A DNA stretch of 64,000 nt, taken from contig NZ_FQXM01000014.1 of NCBI RefSeq assembly GCF_900129965.1, forward strand, positions 48,239 through 112,238, given 5' to 3'. The notes under the pieces were generated by a model, which saw only the letters and a program-made list of their open reading frames with translations, did no database searches and was not told the origin of the DNA. Each line of letters opens with the position of its first letter. Position 1 is the stretch's first letter. The translations under genes were made by a program, and so were the position numbers. Source of the stretch: Clostridium grantii DSM 8605. Lineage in GTDB: Bacteria; Bacillota; Clostridia; Clostridiales; Clostridiaceae. Positions 45,796 to 54,882 of this stretch are shown here, in pieces.

Positions 45796-46296
45796 ATGGA
45801 CCTAATTAAAACAAAGAATCCAAACTTCACAGTTAAATTTGCAACACCAGATGATGCTGAATTAATTGTAGATTACATGAAAAAACTTGGAGAATATCAA
45901 AAAATGTTGGACAAGATTACATCAACAAAAGAAAGTGTCCTTAAACTTTTACTAGAAAAAAAAGGAGAGGCTATTTTAGGCTATTACAATGAAGAATTAG
46001 TATCTTTTGCATATTTTTATGAAAATTCTTCTGCCTTTATAGGTGAAACTGGTCTTTACATAGATGCTTTTTATGTTGATGAAAACATGAGATTTAAAGG
46101 TATTGGCAAAATTATGATGGCCTTTATGTCAAAGCTTGCTACAGAACGTGGCTGCAAAAGATTAGAATGGGGTTGCTTAGATTGGAATGAATCTGCCATT
46201 AAATTTTATAAAGAACTAGGCGCTGTAGGTGTGGACATTATGACTATATATCGTTTTCCTGAAGATAAGTTAATATCCACTGCTACTGAATTTTAA
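45796..46296 (+). CDS. GNAT family N-acetyltransferase
   Basis: 166 aa, the full GNAT fold with LYIDAFYVDENMRFKGIGKIMMAF (signature about residues 90-112; Q/R-x-x-G-x-G as RFKGIG) and NESAIKFYKELGAV. Acceptor substrate unknown. The ATG at 45796 has GAGGAG eight bases upstream and is preferred to an in-frame GTG three codons before. Single gene followed by a hairpin. Confidence 0.88.
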   Translation: MDLIKTKNPNFTVKFATPDDAELIVDYMKKLGEYQKMLDKITSTKESVLKLLLEKKGEAILGYYNEELVSFAYFYENSSAFIGETGLYIDAFYVDENMRFKGIGKIMMAFMSKLATERGCKRLEWGCLDWNESAIKFYKELGAVGVDIMTIYRFPEDKLISTATEF

Positions 46297-46304
46297 TCAT
46301 AATA

Positions 46305-46358
46305 ATTAAATACCTATAAATTGATTTAATTCTTTATCAATGCCTATAGGTATTTAAT
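46305..46358 (+). terminator. Hairpin after the GNAT gene
   Basis: Arms ATTAAATACCTATA and TATAGGTATTTAAT extended by AATTGAT/ATCAAT. A T run is lacking, so termination is possible but not certain. Confidence 0.5.
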
Positions 46359-46363
46359 CGTAT

Positions 46364-46827
46364 TTATATAATTGTATATTGATTTTTCCCTTTATTTTTG
46401 GATTCATAAAGAGCTTTATCCATTCTTTTAAATACTTCTAAAATACTGTCATTTTCTTTAATTAATGTTATTCCACTACTGATGCTTAAAGTTGTTTCTT
46501 CATTTATTTTTATGTTTCTAATATTGGACTGCAAATTCATCTCCGCCCCATCTTGAAATCAAAGTTTTTTCACTAACATTTTTTTCCGCTTCTCTTGCCA
46601 CAGAACACAAACTTTTATCTCCTACCAAATGTCCATTGAAATCATTAATCTCCTTAAAATTATCAATATCAAATAACAATAAACATATGTTCTTATTAAT
46701 GTATTCTTTATTTTCAAAAATTTCTTCAATTCTTAAAGCATATGTAATGGCATTAACTGAGTGGCTTTCCTTGCCAACTGAATCATTTTTCTTTTTATCT
46801 TTTTTTATCTTTTTTTATTTTTTTCCA
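46364..46827 (-). pseudogene. Broken GGDEF diguanylate cyclase gene
   Basis: Minus-strand reading gives a GGDEF domain in pieces: HSVNAITYALRIEEIFENK, CLLLFDIDNFKEINDFNGH, and LISRWGGDEFAVQY followed at once by a stop. The C-terminal end, TLSISSGITLIKEND through MDKALYESKNKGKNQYTII, resumes in another frame, and roughly 50 residues between GGDEF and that part are missing. The 5' end is a low-complexity AAAAAGAT-rich stretch after an AAAGGAG-ATG start (46827). Internal deletion plus frameshift; product inactive. Confidence 0.8.
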
Positions 46828-46869
46828 TTTTCTTTTTCTCCTTTTAATGTTCAATTTTTATAAATCCAA

Positions 46870-48798
46870 CTACTGTTTACTGTTTCTGTCACATCGCATA
46901 CATCTCAGTGCTTCTGACCTGACCTTAGTTTCACTAAGTACAGTTCTGTTCTCTTCAAAAGCATGGCCACATCCTTCTGTAAATAGTTCAACCTGTTCTG
47001 TCTTACTTTCAGTATCCCATATTGAATAATGAGACTGAAATACTGGTACTTCTATCTCATCACCAATGAAAAGACCCTTTCCGCCTAAATACCTGTCAAT
47101 ATTTTCAGCCGCTTTTTTTCCTTCAGCTATAGCTTTGATGGCGCTACCCGGTCCACCAATATCCCCAGCAACATACACCCCTTCTAGGCTTGTATCTTGC
47201 TTTTTACCAAACTGAATTCTGCCTTTTACATCAACCTGAACTGCGGATTCCAGATAACTTATGTCACTTCTCTGCCCAATAGCCAAAATTATATGATCAC
47301 ACTGTAGATCTACCGTGTCATCCTCATCATATATCGGATTGAATCTGTTGTTAAGATCATATAACTCCATACATTTTTTCAATGTAATACCCTGTGCTAT
47401 ATTTTCATCCTCATGGATGTACTTTGTGCCAAAGCCATTATGGAATTCAATACCTTCTTTTTGTGTTTCCTCTTTTTCTTCATCATTTGCAGGCATCTGC
47501 AAATAACTTTCAAGGCTTACTAAATCCACTTTTTCTGCACCAAGTCGCAATGCTGTTCTTGCAGCATCCATTGCTACATCGCCACCACCTATTACAACTA
47601 CTTTCTTACCAACTTTCTTGCGATCATAGAGCTTTACCTCTCTTAGAAAATCAATAGCGGATTCTAGATTGCTGATATGATCACTAAAAATGTTAGGCAA
47701 ATGACATCCAGTTGCCAGCACCATACTGTCATACTTTTCTTTAAATTCCTCAAAGGTGATATCTTTTCCTACTTCAGTATTGGTATAAATACTAACACCA
47801 AGATTTTCAATGAGTTTCACTTCTCTATCAATAGATGCTTGAGCTAATCTATATGAAGGAACCCCTACAGCAAGCATACCTCCCACAACAGGATATTTTT
47901 CATAAATATCTACTTCATAACCTGTTTTTGCAAGGTAATAAGCTGCCGAAAGACCTGCTGGCCCAGCTCCTATAATACCAATTTTCTTGCCATTTTTAGG
48001 TAGTTTCTTTTCTATAAATTCATCCTTGTTCAATGTAATTGTAGCTGCATAATGCTTTAGCGCGCGCACACCCACTGTTTGTTCTATCTCTCCCCGTCTG
48101 CATCTACTCTCACAGGGTCTTGCACAAATCTTCCCACAGATTAAAGACAAAGGATTATTCTGACGCATAAGTCTGTAAGCTTCTTCGTCTTTTCCTTGAT
48201 ACATCAGTGCAATATACCCTGGAATATTAATTTCTGCCGGACATGCATTTACACATTGTGCAGAAAACAGCCTGTTACATATGCCTGCAGCACATTTCTT
48301 GCTTTCAAAATGTTGAAGAAAAACACCTTCATACCTATCCATCAAATATTTAATGTTTCTTTTCACTTTAGTAACAATTGTGTTTGCTGTTACCTCTCTC
48401 ACTTCTCTCAAAAGTTCTTCATATGTATACTTTCGTGTCTTTCCGCTTGAAAGTTCCTCAATGAGATTACTAAGGATTTCTAGATCTTCATTACTGATTC
48501 CCATTTCTCTTTTTACATATTGCAGAAGAAATTTTGTGAAATCCACTGGGCAGAAGTTATCATTCAAGAACATCACTGTTGCCATATCCATGTTGTCCAA
48601 ATAATCAACCAGTTGTTTTGTTAATTGCTCTCCCGCCACAAATTGTCCCAATGGACCTCCTATCTGAACAATTTCCAGTTTTCTTTCACTAGCCATTCCC
48701 ATAGCATCTTCTTTCAAAATATCAAGAATTATTTTGTTTTCATTTATCCTCACAAAACCTTTTTTATTAATATTTCCGAATAACTTCATATCAACCAT
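46870..48798 (-). CDS. NuoF/GltD-like flavoprotein oxidoreductase
   Basis: 642 aa with a NuoF-like N-terminal region (about 20-125), a GltD/DPYD-type Fe-S domain (about 145-245; Cys-rich from KKCAAGICNRLF through CGKICARPCESRC), and FAD/NAD(P) domains (about 255-560) with IGIIGAGPAGLSAAYY and VVVIGGGDVAMDAA. The NuoF-like part keeps VQIGGPLGQF but has lost the ESCGKC cluster ligands (the place reads REMGIS). It would pass NAD(P)H electrons to an adjacent partner. Start ATG at 48798 lies 2 bp after the RdhA-like gene stop, with GCGGGTG as ribosome site. The C-terminal ending CMRCDRNSK is a further Cys pair. Confidence 0.82.
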   Translation of the reverse strand: MVDMKLFGNINKKGFVRINENKIILDILKEDAMGMASERKLEIVQIGGPLGQFVAGEQLTKQLVDYLDNMDMATVMFLNDNFCPVDFTKFLLQYVKREMGISNEDLEILSNLIEELSSGKTRKYTYEELLREVREVTANTIVTKVKRNIKYLMDRYEGVFLQHFESKKCAAGICNRLFSAQCVNACPAEINIPGYIALMYQGKDEEAYRLMRQNNPLSLICGKICARPCESRCRRGEIEQTVGVRALKHYAATITLNKDEFIEKKLPKNGKKIGIIGAGPAGLSAAYYLAKTGYEVDIYEKYPVVGGMLAVGVPSYRLAQASIDREVKLIENLGVSIYTNTEVGKDITFEEFKEKYDSMVLATGCHLPNIFSDHISNLESAIDFLREVKLYDRKKVGKKVVVIGGGDVAMDAARTALRLGAEKVDLVSLESYLQMPANDEEKEETQKEGIEFHNGFGTKYIHEDENIAQGITLKKCMELYDLNNRFNPIYDEDDTVDLQCDHIILAIGQRSDISYLESAVQVDVKGRIQFGKKQDTSLEGVYVAGDIGGPGSAIKAIAEGKKAAENIDRYLGGKGLFIGDEIEVPVFQSHYSIWDTESKTEQVELFTEGCGHAFEENRTVLSETKVRSEALRCMRCDRNSKQ

Positions 48799-48799
48799 T

Positions 48800-49888
48800 T
48801 TAATCACCCGCTTCTTCATATTTATCATAGGAGCCTGTCTCATTATCCATTAGGTTGTATTTATAATATTCCGGTAGTGTATCCATACATTTTTCATAAC
48901 CAAAATTATTGAATGGACATACTTTTAAGCAAACACCACAGAATTTATTTTCCGACATACCTACACCACACCTTTTTATACTGACCCTACGTTTCACAGC
49001 ACCTCTGTAATCATAAGCCTCCTTAGGTATAGCATTTGTAGGACATGCCTTATAACACATTCTACATTTCTTACAAAACTCCTCAAAGTTATAATCCTTT
49101 GGTTTGTCAATAGGGATATCCAAGTCTATACTAATAGCAAAAAACCTTAGTCTGGTTCCCCACTCTTTGGTCAATACTAAACCATGTGTGGAATAATTAC
49201 CTATACCTGCATTTATTGCGTGAGGGGCAAAATTTATATCCCATTTCAGTGGAATATGTGAAAAACATTTTACCCCTTTTCTTCTTATAAAATCAGCAAG
49301 CTTGTCAACAATTAATCCTCCATTATGATAAACGTCAAAGTCAAAAATCTTGCCGCTATCAGTTGTTGGTTGAGGTATTTCCATGATTGTATCCTTAGTC
49401 ATTTCCATGCCTATAATCAAGAAAGTATCATAGGGAAAAATATACTCTTTTTCTTCATTAATGTATCTTCGGTCAATTAGCGTAAAACCACCAATCAATT
49501 CATTAGCTCTGAGTTCTTCAAGTATTTCCTCTTTTAGCTTTTGTTTTTCCTTAAGAGTTTCATATTTTTTTGTCTTTACTTTGTTGTTTTTAATTTTTTG
49601 TGTTTTTTCAAGCATTGAGCCTGTAAACAGTCCAGGAATATATTGAATAAAAGTTCTTCCAAGTTTAGGTGTCTCTTTATCCCTTAAAAACTTACGCATT
49701 TTTTTTGGATCAAGAGCCATTTTAGTATTTGGGTTTGGCGGATCAATCTCTGTATATCGGTCAAATGACTCTGGATTTATATTGATATAAGGATTATTAT
49801 CTGTAATCCATTTACCTTTATTTTCTGCACCGTATTTCGTGTGTTTTTTCTTATCCCATCGCAGAATTCTGTTTTCAGTGTTTTTCAT
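48800..49888 (-). CDS. Reductive dehalogenase (RdhA)-like Fe-S protein
   Basis: 362 aa protein related to the catalytic part of RdhA and to QueG. C-terminal ferredoxin motifs are CKKCRMCYKACP (about residues 275-286) and CGVCLKVCPFNN (about 322-333). The middle region KWDINFAPHAINAGIGNYSTHGLVLTKEWG is in RdhA/QueG style, where it holds a corrinoid. There is no Tat signal, so it is cytoplasmic, unlike respiratory RdhA. It sits between a TetR gene and the NuoF/GltD-like gene, a self-contained electron chain. Dehalogenation is not shown; the substrate is unknown. ATG at 49888 with GAAGG upstream. Confidence 0.65.
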   Translation of the reverse strand: MKNTENRILRWDKKKHTKYGAENKGKWITDNNPYININPESFDRYTEIDPPNPNTKMALDPKKMRKFLRDKETPKLGRTFIQYIPGLFTGSMLEKTQKIKNNKVKTKKYETLKEKQKLKEEILEELRANELIGGFTLIDRRYINEEKEYIFPYDTFLIIGMEMTKDTIMEIPQPTTDSGKIFDFDVYHNGGLIVDKLADFIRRKGVKCFSHIPLKWDINFAPHAINAGIGNYSTHGLVLTKEWGTRLRFFAISIDLDIPIDKPKDYNFEEFCKKCRMCYKACPTNAIPKEAYDYRGAVKRRVSIKRCGVGMSENKFCGVCLKVCPFNNFGYEKCMDTLPEYYKYNLMDNETGSYDKYEEAGD

Positions 49889-49902
49889 GGTATACCTTCT
49901 TT

Positions 49903-50475
49903 CTACCTACAAATTATTCCATTACACATTGTGCTGACAAAATCACTGATTTTAACCTTGATTTCCTCTTCACTCTTGTCATCCAAAAGAAATATATAAA
50001 ACAAACCTTTAACTGCACTCATGAAAAGCAGTGCTACACTTTCACCTGACCCGTTAATTAAACCCTTTTTTTCATATGATTTAAAGACAGGTGTGATCTG
50101 CTCAACTAGTGGATCTTGCTCAATTCTAAAACTTTCATCATTTTGAAAATTTTCTTTTTCTTTTAGCCTCATCATTAATATATTCTTATTGTTTATAAAA
50201 TTCTCAATAAGCTTTATAGAAATTCTCTTTAGGTCTTTTTCTAAGTCTTGGTAGGTCAATTCAGAAAATACTGATTGAATCTCCACTGCAAGATATCTCT
50301 CTTTCACTACAGTTTTATATAACAACTCTTTATTCTGGAAATGGTTAAACAAAGTCATTTCGGTTACTCCTGCTTCATTGGCAATTATTTTGGTTGGTAC
50401 ACCATCATAACCGTTTTTTGAAAATAATTCTTCTGCGACTTTTAGTATATTTTTTCTTGTTTCCTGTTTTGCCAT
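49903..50475 (-). CDS. TetR family transcriptional regulator
   Basis: 190 aa: N-terminal HTH (about residues 5-55) with ILKVAEELFSKNGYDGVPTKIIANEAGVTEMTLFNHF, then an all-helical ligand domain. ATG at 50475 has GAGGTG seven bases upstream, preferred to the longer frame. Two operator-like palindromes lie 23-65 bp upstream. It is the first gene before the RdhA-like and NuoF/GltD-like genes and probably controls them, itself and the divergent plus-strand operon. Confidence 0.9.
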   Translation of the reverse strand: MAKQETRKNILKVAEELFSKNGYDGVPTKIIANEAGVTEMTLFNHFQNKELLYKTVVKERYLAVEIQSVFSELTYQDLEKDLKRISIKLIENFINNKNILMMRLKEKENFQNDESFRIEQDPLVEQITPVFKSYEKKGLINGSGESVALLFMSAVKGLFYIFLLDDKSEEEIKVKISDFVSTMCNGIICR

Positions 50476-50497
50476 TATTGAACACCTCATCATTCCA

Positions 50498-50540
50498 ATT
50501 ATAGTGTTTACTATAATATCATAATTATAGTGATTACTCA
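50498..50540. promoter_or_regulatory. Tandem TetR operator candidates
   Basis: Perfect palindrome ATTATAGT-GTTT-ACTATAAT (50498-50517) and a close copy beginning ATTATAGT-GATT-ACT (50524-50540), 26 bp apart. Located between the TetR gene and the divergent genes. Confidence 0.7.
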
Positions 50541-50681
50541 AATATTTTTTGAATTAAGTGCTACAAATTTTAGTTGTGACCTAAACAATATCTTTCTGTT
50601 TTATGGCCACTTTTAAATGAAGTATAATTTATATAATAAGATATGTTAAAAAAATAACAAACCATTTAAAGGAGGATTCAA

Positions 50682-50903
50682 ATGAAAGATTCATTAAAAC
50701 CAGGAATTATAGGTGGAGTTATGGGATTTATCATTAGCTTTTTATTAAACTATTTTGTTATTCCAATGCCTCAAAGTATATTTGTAAATTCAATAGGAAA
50801 TGGAATAAGTGGTTTGCTAAGCGGATTTATGGGAGGATTTTTAGGAGTTCTTACTTATATTTCAGCTGTGAAAAAATTTGAAGTACAAAAGGTTACTAAA
50901 TAA
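50682..50903 (+). CDS. Small membrane protein (73 aa)
   Basis: Two hydrophobic segments (about residues 8-28 and 42-63) rich in glycine (GIIGGVMGF, GLLSGFMGGFLGV). No family is recognised. AAAGGAGG lies seven bases before the ATG. It precedes the Old Yellow Enzyme gene by 20 bp, so it belongs to that operon, possibly as a membrane anchor or a small efflux part; this is inference. Confidence 0.72.
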   Translation: MKDSLKPGIIGGVMGFIISFLLNYFVIPMPQSIFVNSIGNGISGLLSGFMGGFLGVLTYISAVKKFEVQKVTK

Positions 50904-50923
50904 TTTAAAAAGGAGATACAAAA

Positions 50924-52876
50924 ATGACAAAATTTAATAATTATCCAAACATATTCAGACCCTTACAGGTTGGTAATATGACAATTAAAAATCGTATTAC
51001 CTTTACTCCCCTTGTTTCTTGTCATGCAGATGCAGAGGGAAGAGTTACAACTGAACTTGTTGATTTTTTAGGTGGTCAAGCAAGAACAGGAGCTTCCGTT
51101 ATAACAATTGGGGCTACTGCAATTGATGCTGATAAAGGAGAAGATTTCTTAGGTGCATTATCTATTACAAGAGATAAAGATATTATGGGACTTTCAAGAC
51201 TTGCAGAAGAAGTGCATAGATATGGCTGCAAGCTATCAGTAGAGCTTAATCATGCAGGGCGCGCTGTACTTCCAAATTTACTTGTGGGAGATGCTTTAGC
51301 ACCATCAAACATCCCTCTTCCAGGAAAATCAAGATATGTAAAAGAGTTAGATCAAAGAGAGATTGATGATATTATAAAGAAATTTGCTGACTGTGCGCAT
51401 AGATGTATGGTGGCTGGCTTTGACATGGTAATGGTGCATGGAGCCCATGGAAATCTTATTGGTCAATTCTTATCACCAATGACTAATAAACGTACTGACT
51501 GGTATGGCGGTAGCCTTGAAAATCGTATGAGATTTCCACTAGAAGTAATAAAAGCTATTAGAGAAAAATGTGGAAATAAACTTGCAATAGATTTTCGTAT
51601 TAGTGCTGATGAGTGCGCTCCAGGTGGTATGAAGATTGATGAAGTAATTGAATTCTTAAAAGTAGCTCAAAAAGATTTAGATATGGTTCATATATCAAGA
51701 GGGTTAATTGTAGACTTAAAGTATGCAAAGTATACCTTACCAACTTATTTATCTGAGCATTGCGTAAATGCAGAAAATGCCGCTAAGGTAAAAGCTGCTC
51801 TTGATATACCTGTATGTGTAGTGGGTGGTATCACAACACTTGAAGAAGCAGAAGAAATTATAGAAAAAGGACAAGCTGATGTTATTGGTATGGTACGCGC
51901 ACTTTTGGTAGATGGTGAAACTGTAACCAAAGGTTATAGAGGTGAAAGTGATAAAATCAGACCATGTATGCGCTGCTATAATTGCTTAAAAGATATTTTC
52001 CCTGGTTGGCCTGTACATTGTAGTTTAAATCCAGTTGTAGGTCGTGAAACAAGATACAGAACAATTCAAAAAGCTGATAAAAAGAAAAATGTTATGATTG
52101 TTGGTGGTGGAGTTGCAGGAATGATGGCTGCAGAAACTGCTATAAAACGTGGACATGATGTTACTATTTATGATAAAGCAAATCGTCTTGGAGGATTACT
52201 TCATGAGGCTAGCGTATTGTCATTCAAAGATGATTTAAAAAGATATCTTGATTGGCAAGTAAAAAATATTGAGAACTGCGGTGCCAAAATAGTTTTAAAT
52301 ACAGAAGTGACACCAGAATTAGTTGAGCAAATAAACCCTGATGCAATTGTTATTTCTACAGGATCTACACCAATAGTTCCACCAATTGATGGAATTCATG
52401 GGAAAAATGTAATTTCAGTATTTGATGCTGATGAGGGCAATGTGGAAATAGGCGAAGAAGTGGTTATATGTGGCGGTGGACTTTCTGGATGCGAAAGTGC
52501 ATTAGCCTTAGCACAAAAAGGGAAAAAAGTAACTGTTGTTGATATGTTGCCAGTAGAAAACTTATGTAGTGAAACCTTCTTGGTTAGTAAAATAGCATTA
52601 TTTGATTTATTACATGAACATAAGGTTAAGTTCATTGGTAATGTTAAAGTAGAGAAAATCAATGAAAATGGCGTTGAACTAATTGATAGAAATTGGAACA
52701 GAAGCATATTAGCGGCTGACACTGTGGTAATTGCACTAGGAATGAAATCTACTGTTGAAACAGTAAATCAATTAAGTTCACTAATTCCTGAAACATATGT
52801 TGTTGGTGATTGCTCCACTGTTAAAGATATTCATAATGCTGTACACTCAGCTTTCAATGTTGCAGTGGAAATATAA
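50924..52876 (+). CDS. Old Yellow Enzyme / 2,4-dienoyl-CoA reductase-like oxidoreductase
   Basis: 650 aa flavoenzyme: FMN TIM barrel (1-350) with LNHAGR and the catalytic VHGAHGNLIGQFLSP, a [4Fe-4S] motif CMRCYNC-x11-C (about 347-364), then FAD/NAD(P) domains (380-650) with IVGGGVAGMMAAETA and VVICGGGLSGCESA. Same build as FadH and the bile-acid enzymes BaiCD/BaiH. It reduces an activated C=C bond; the substrate is unknown. Linked to the TetR/RdhA-like genes by the shared divergent promoter region. Confidence 0.9.
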   Translation: MTKFNNYPNIFRPLQVGNMTIKNRITFTPLVSCHADAEGRVTTELVDFLGGQARTGASVITIGATAIDADKGEDFLGALSITRDKDIMGLSRLAEEVHRYGCKLSVELNHAGRAVLPNLLVGDALAPSNIPLPGKSRYVKELDQREIDDIIKKFADCAHRCMVAGFDMVMVHGAHGNLIGQFLSPMTNKRTDWYGGSLENRMRFPLEVIKAIREKCGNKLAIDFRISADECAPGGMKIDEVIEFLKVAQKDLDMVHISRGLIVDLKYAKYTLPTYLSEHCVNAENAAKVKAALDIPVCVVGGITTLEEAEEIIEKGQADVIGMVRALLVDGETVTKGYRGESDKIRPCMRCYNCLKDIFPGWPVHCSLNPVVGRETRYRTIQKADKKKNVMIVGGGVAGMMAAETAIKRGHDVTIYDKANRLGGLLHEASVLSFKDDLKRYLDWQVKNIENCGAKIVLNTEVTPELVEQINPDAIVISTGSTPIVPPIDGIHGKNVISVFDADEGNVEIGEEVVICGGGLSGCESALALAQKGKKVTVVDMLPVENLCSETFLVSKIALFDLLHEHKVKFIGNVKVEKINENGVELIDRNWNRSILAADTVVIALGMKSTVETVNQLSSLIPETYVVGDCSTVKDIHNAVHSAFNVAVEI

Positions 52877-52884
52877 AAAAAATA

Positions 52885-52921
52885 GAAGCAACCAAGAATG
52901 CTATAGGTTCTTGGTTGCTTC
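52885..52921. terminator. Hairpin between OYE and LysR genes
   Basis: Fourteen-base arms GAAGCAACCAAGAA and complement; a T run follows on the minus strand only, so it chiefly terminates the LysR gene. Confidence 0.75.
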
Positions 52922-53798
52922 AAACTTTATTAATAATAAAATCAATTAATTTTTTAATATTTTTTGATATTGGTTTACCTTTTTTTAATAGAAACCCATA
53001 TTCCCAAACAAATCCCTTATCTTCAAAAGGTATTCCTATAACATTATTATGTCTATTTCCTAAACAAACGTGTTCTGCACAAATCAACATTCCTTTATTT
53101 TGACTTACAAGAGAAGTCATAACTTCAATTTCATTAGTTTTAAAAATAAAATTAGGTGAAATATTATGTTGCTTAAATTTTTGAATTTGATAGTGATATA
53201 ATTGTAATCTTTCATCACAGGTTATTAATGGCACATTGGCTAAGTCTTTTAACTTAACGGTTTTTAATTGAGAAAAATCACTTTGCTTATTTACTAATAG
53301 CATAAGTGGTTCTGACTTAATGGATATAAAATCTATATTAGTTGAATTAACAGGTTTAATGCTAATTGCAGTATGGATGGTTTCATTCATAACCATAACT
53401 TTGCATAGTTCATCAAGGTAGTCTAGTTTATCAATCTTAATATCTGGATAAGCTTCCATAAAATCTATAAATATCATTGGTGATAATGAGCGTAATATTC
53501 CTAAAGTAATCCCAATAGAAATTGTGCCTTTACTGATATCAAAATGTGAATAAATATCAGTACAAATGGAATCATATTGTTCTAAGAAAGAATCAATCTT
53601 TTCAGCTAAGTATATTCCCTCATTAGTTAATTCCACTCCAGTAGGAGTTCTTCTAAAAAGTGTAGTATTTAATTTTTGCTCAAGATTTTTAATTGAGGTA
53701 CTTAAAGCTTGTTGAGATATATACAGGGATTTTGCTGTTTTTGATATATTTTTATGTTTGCAAACCGCTGCAAAATATTTAAACTCTTTAATTTCCAA
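52920..53798 (-). CDS. LysR family transcriptional regulator
   Basis: 292 aa LysR protein: HTH EFKYFAAVCKHKNISKTAKSL (residues 4-24) and effector domain. The start is TTG at 53798 with AAAGGAG seven bases upstream. It is divergent from an EFR1 family ferredoxin/flavodoxin gene and probably controls it; a 16 bp palindrome of LysR type lies between (53849-53864). Confidence 0.9.
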   Translation of the reverse strand: MEIKEFKYFAAVCKHKNISKTAKSLYISQQALSTSIKNLEQKLNTTLFRRTPTGVELTNEGIYLAEKIDSFLEQYDSICTDIYSHFDISKGTISIGITLGILRSLSPMIFIDFMEAYPDIKIDKLDYLDELCKVMVMNETIHTAISIKPVNSTNIDFISIKSEPLMLLVNKQSDFSQLKTVKLKDLANVPLITCDERLQLYHYQIQKFKQHNISPNFIFKTNEIEVMTSLVSQNKGMLICAEHVCLGNRHNNVIGIPFEDKGFVWEYGFLLKKGKPISKNIKKLIDFIINKV

Positions 53799-53848
53799 TT
53801 GTATGCTCCTTTCAATTTAATTCATTGTATGCAGTAAAGCAGTCACAA

Positions 53849-53864
53849 TATAGGTATGCCTATA
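53849..53864. promoter_or_regulatory. LysR-type palindrome upstream of EFR1 gene
   Basis: TATAGGTATGCCTATA, a dyad of the T-N11-A form, about 50 bp from the LysR start and 130 bp from the EFR1 gene start. Nearly identical to 25313-25328. Confidence 0.5.
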
Positions 53865-53994
53865 ATTATATACCATTCTTCCCATATATACTATTAAATC
53901 AGTTATTTAGACAAAGCATTCAACTATAAATATAGGTAATATTTTGTTCTTTTCCACACTATATTAAATAGAAACTTTATTTAAGGAGTGCAAT

Positions 53995-54768
53995 ATGAAA
54001 GGGCTTATACTATATTTTAGTGCAACAGGAAACACAAAGTTTGTTGCTTTAGAAATCAAGAAATATTTTAAAACTAAAGGAATTGAAATGGATATTCATT
54101 CTACTGAAGAAGATTTCATAATAAAAGATGATTATTATGACTTTATGATTTTGGGAAGTCCCAAGCACTATGAATATACCCCTTGTTTTTTTATTAATTG
54201 GATGGCTACCAATTTGCCTATTTTCAAAAAACCTACTCCTACTATTCAATATTTAACTGGTGTGGCTCCTACAAAAACTAGCTTTAATTTATCAGAATCT
54301 ATTCTCAAAGATAAAAACTGCAACCTTGTGATTTCTAAAACCATAAGAATGCCAAATAACTATCTAATTGGCTTTTTCAAAGAAACTACTACACTAGATT
54401 GTAAACTATACACATTTAATGCTTTAAAAGAAAGTAAACAAATAGTTGATTCCTTTTTGAATGGCAACTACTCAATAGAAAAAGTAAGCCCCCCTTTAGC
54501 TTTCTTATGTAGAAAAACTAATGAATTTTATGGAAAAAGAACTAAAAAAGCCGGTGTTCATTTTTCCGTTAATGATACTTGTATAGAATGTGGTATTTGC
54601 ATCAAATCCTGTCCAACTCAAAATATAAGCTTTGATGGTAATAAAATTATCTTTAAAGATAGTTGTATTATGTGTACACGATGTGCAAATATTTGTCCTC
54701 AGAATTCAATTATTTATAAAGATAAAAAGCCAGCTCAATACAAATATCATATAGGAAAAATACTTTAA
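53995..54768 (+). CDS. EFR1 family flavodoxin-ferredoxin protein
   Basis: 257 aa: flavodoxin-like domain (1-150) with FSATGNTKFVA at the phosphate loop, then two [4Fe-4S] motifs, CIECGICIKSCP and CIMCTRCANICP (near residues 196-207 and 222-233). A cytoplasmic electron carrier. ATG with AAGGAG upstream. Its LysR partner is divergent. Confidence 0.88.
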   Translation: MKGLILYFSATGNTKFVALEIKKYFKTKGIEMDIHSTEEDFIIKDDYYDFMILGSPKHYEYTPCFFINWMATNLPIFKKPTPTIQYLTGVAPTKTSFNLSESILKDKNCNLVISKTIRMPNNYLIGFFKETTTLDCKLYTFNALKESKQIVDSFLNGNYSIEKVSPPLAFLCRKTNEFYGKRTKKAGVHFSVNDTCIECGICIKSCPTQNISFDGNKIIFKDSCIMCTRCANICPQNSIIYKDKKPAQYKYHIGKIL

Positions 54769-54769
54769 A

Positions 54770-54882
54770 GGGCTGTTATTTGAAGGGCTAATCTTGCTTA
54801 ATACGTCTTTTATTTCTGCAATTGAAAACTCCAAGCTCCTCAATAATTGCACTAACTTTGCTTTATTAAAATCGGCCTCATT
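54770..54882 (-). pseudogene. MerR-type regulator remnant
   Basis: Minus-strand reading gives NEADFNKAKLVQLL then SLEFSIAEIKDVL, which is the middle of a MerR HTH protein (normally NEADFEKAKII...LEFSLEEIKEIL), but neither the N-terminal HTH nor the rest is present. An AGGAGG-ATG pair further upstream (near 54960) opens only a 23-codon frame. A decayed fragment. Confidence 0.4.

Noticed and set aside
47394..47657. Plus-strand 87-codon frame rich in His/Leu
   Set aside because: It lies opposite the NuoF/GltD-like gene, has no ribosome site and is a shadow of the coding strand.
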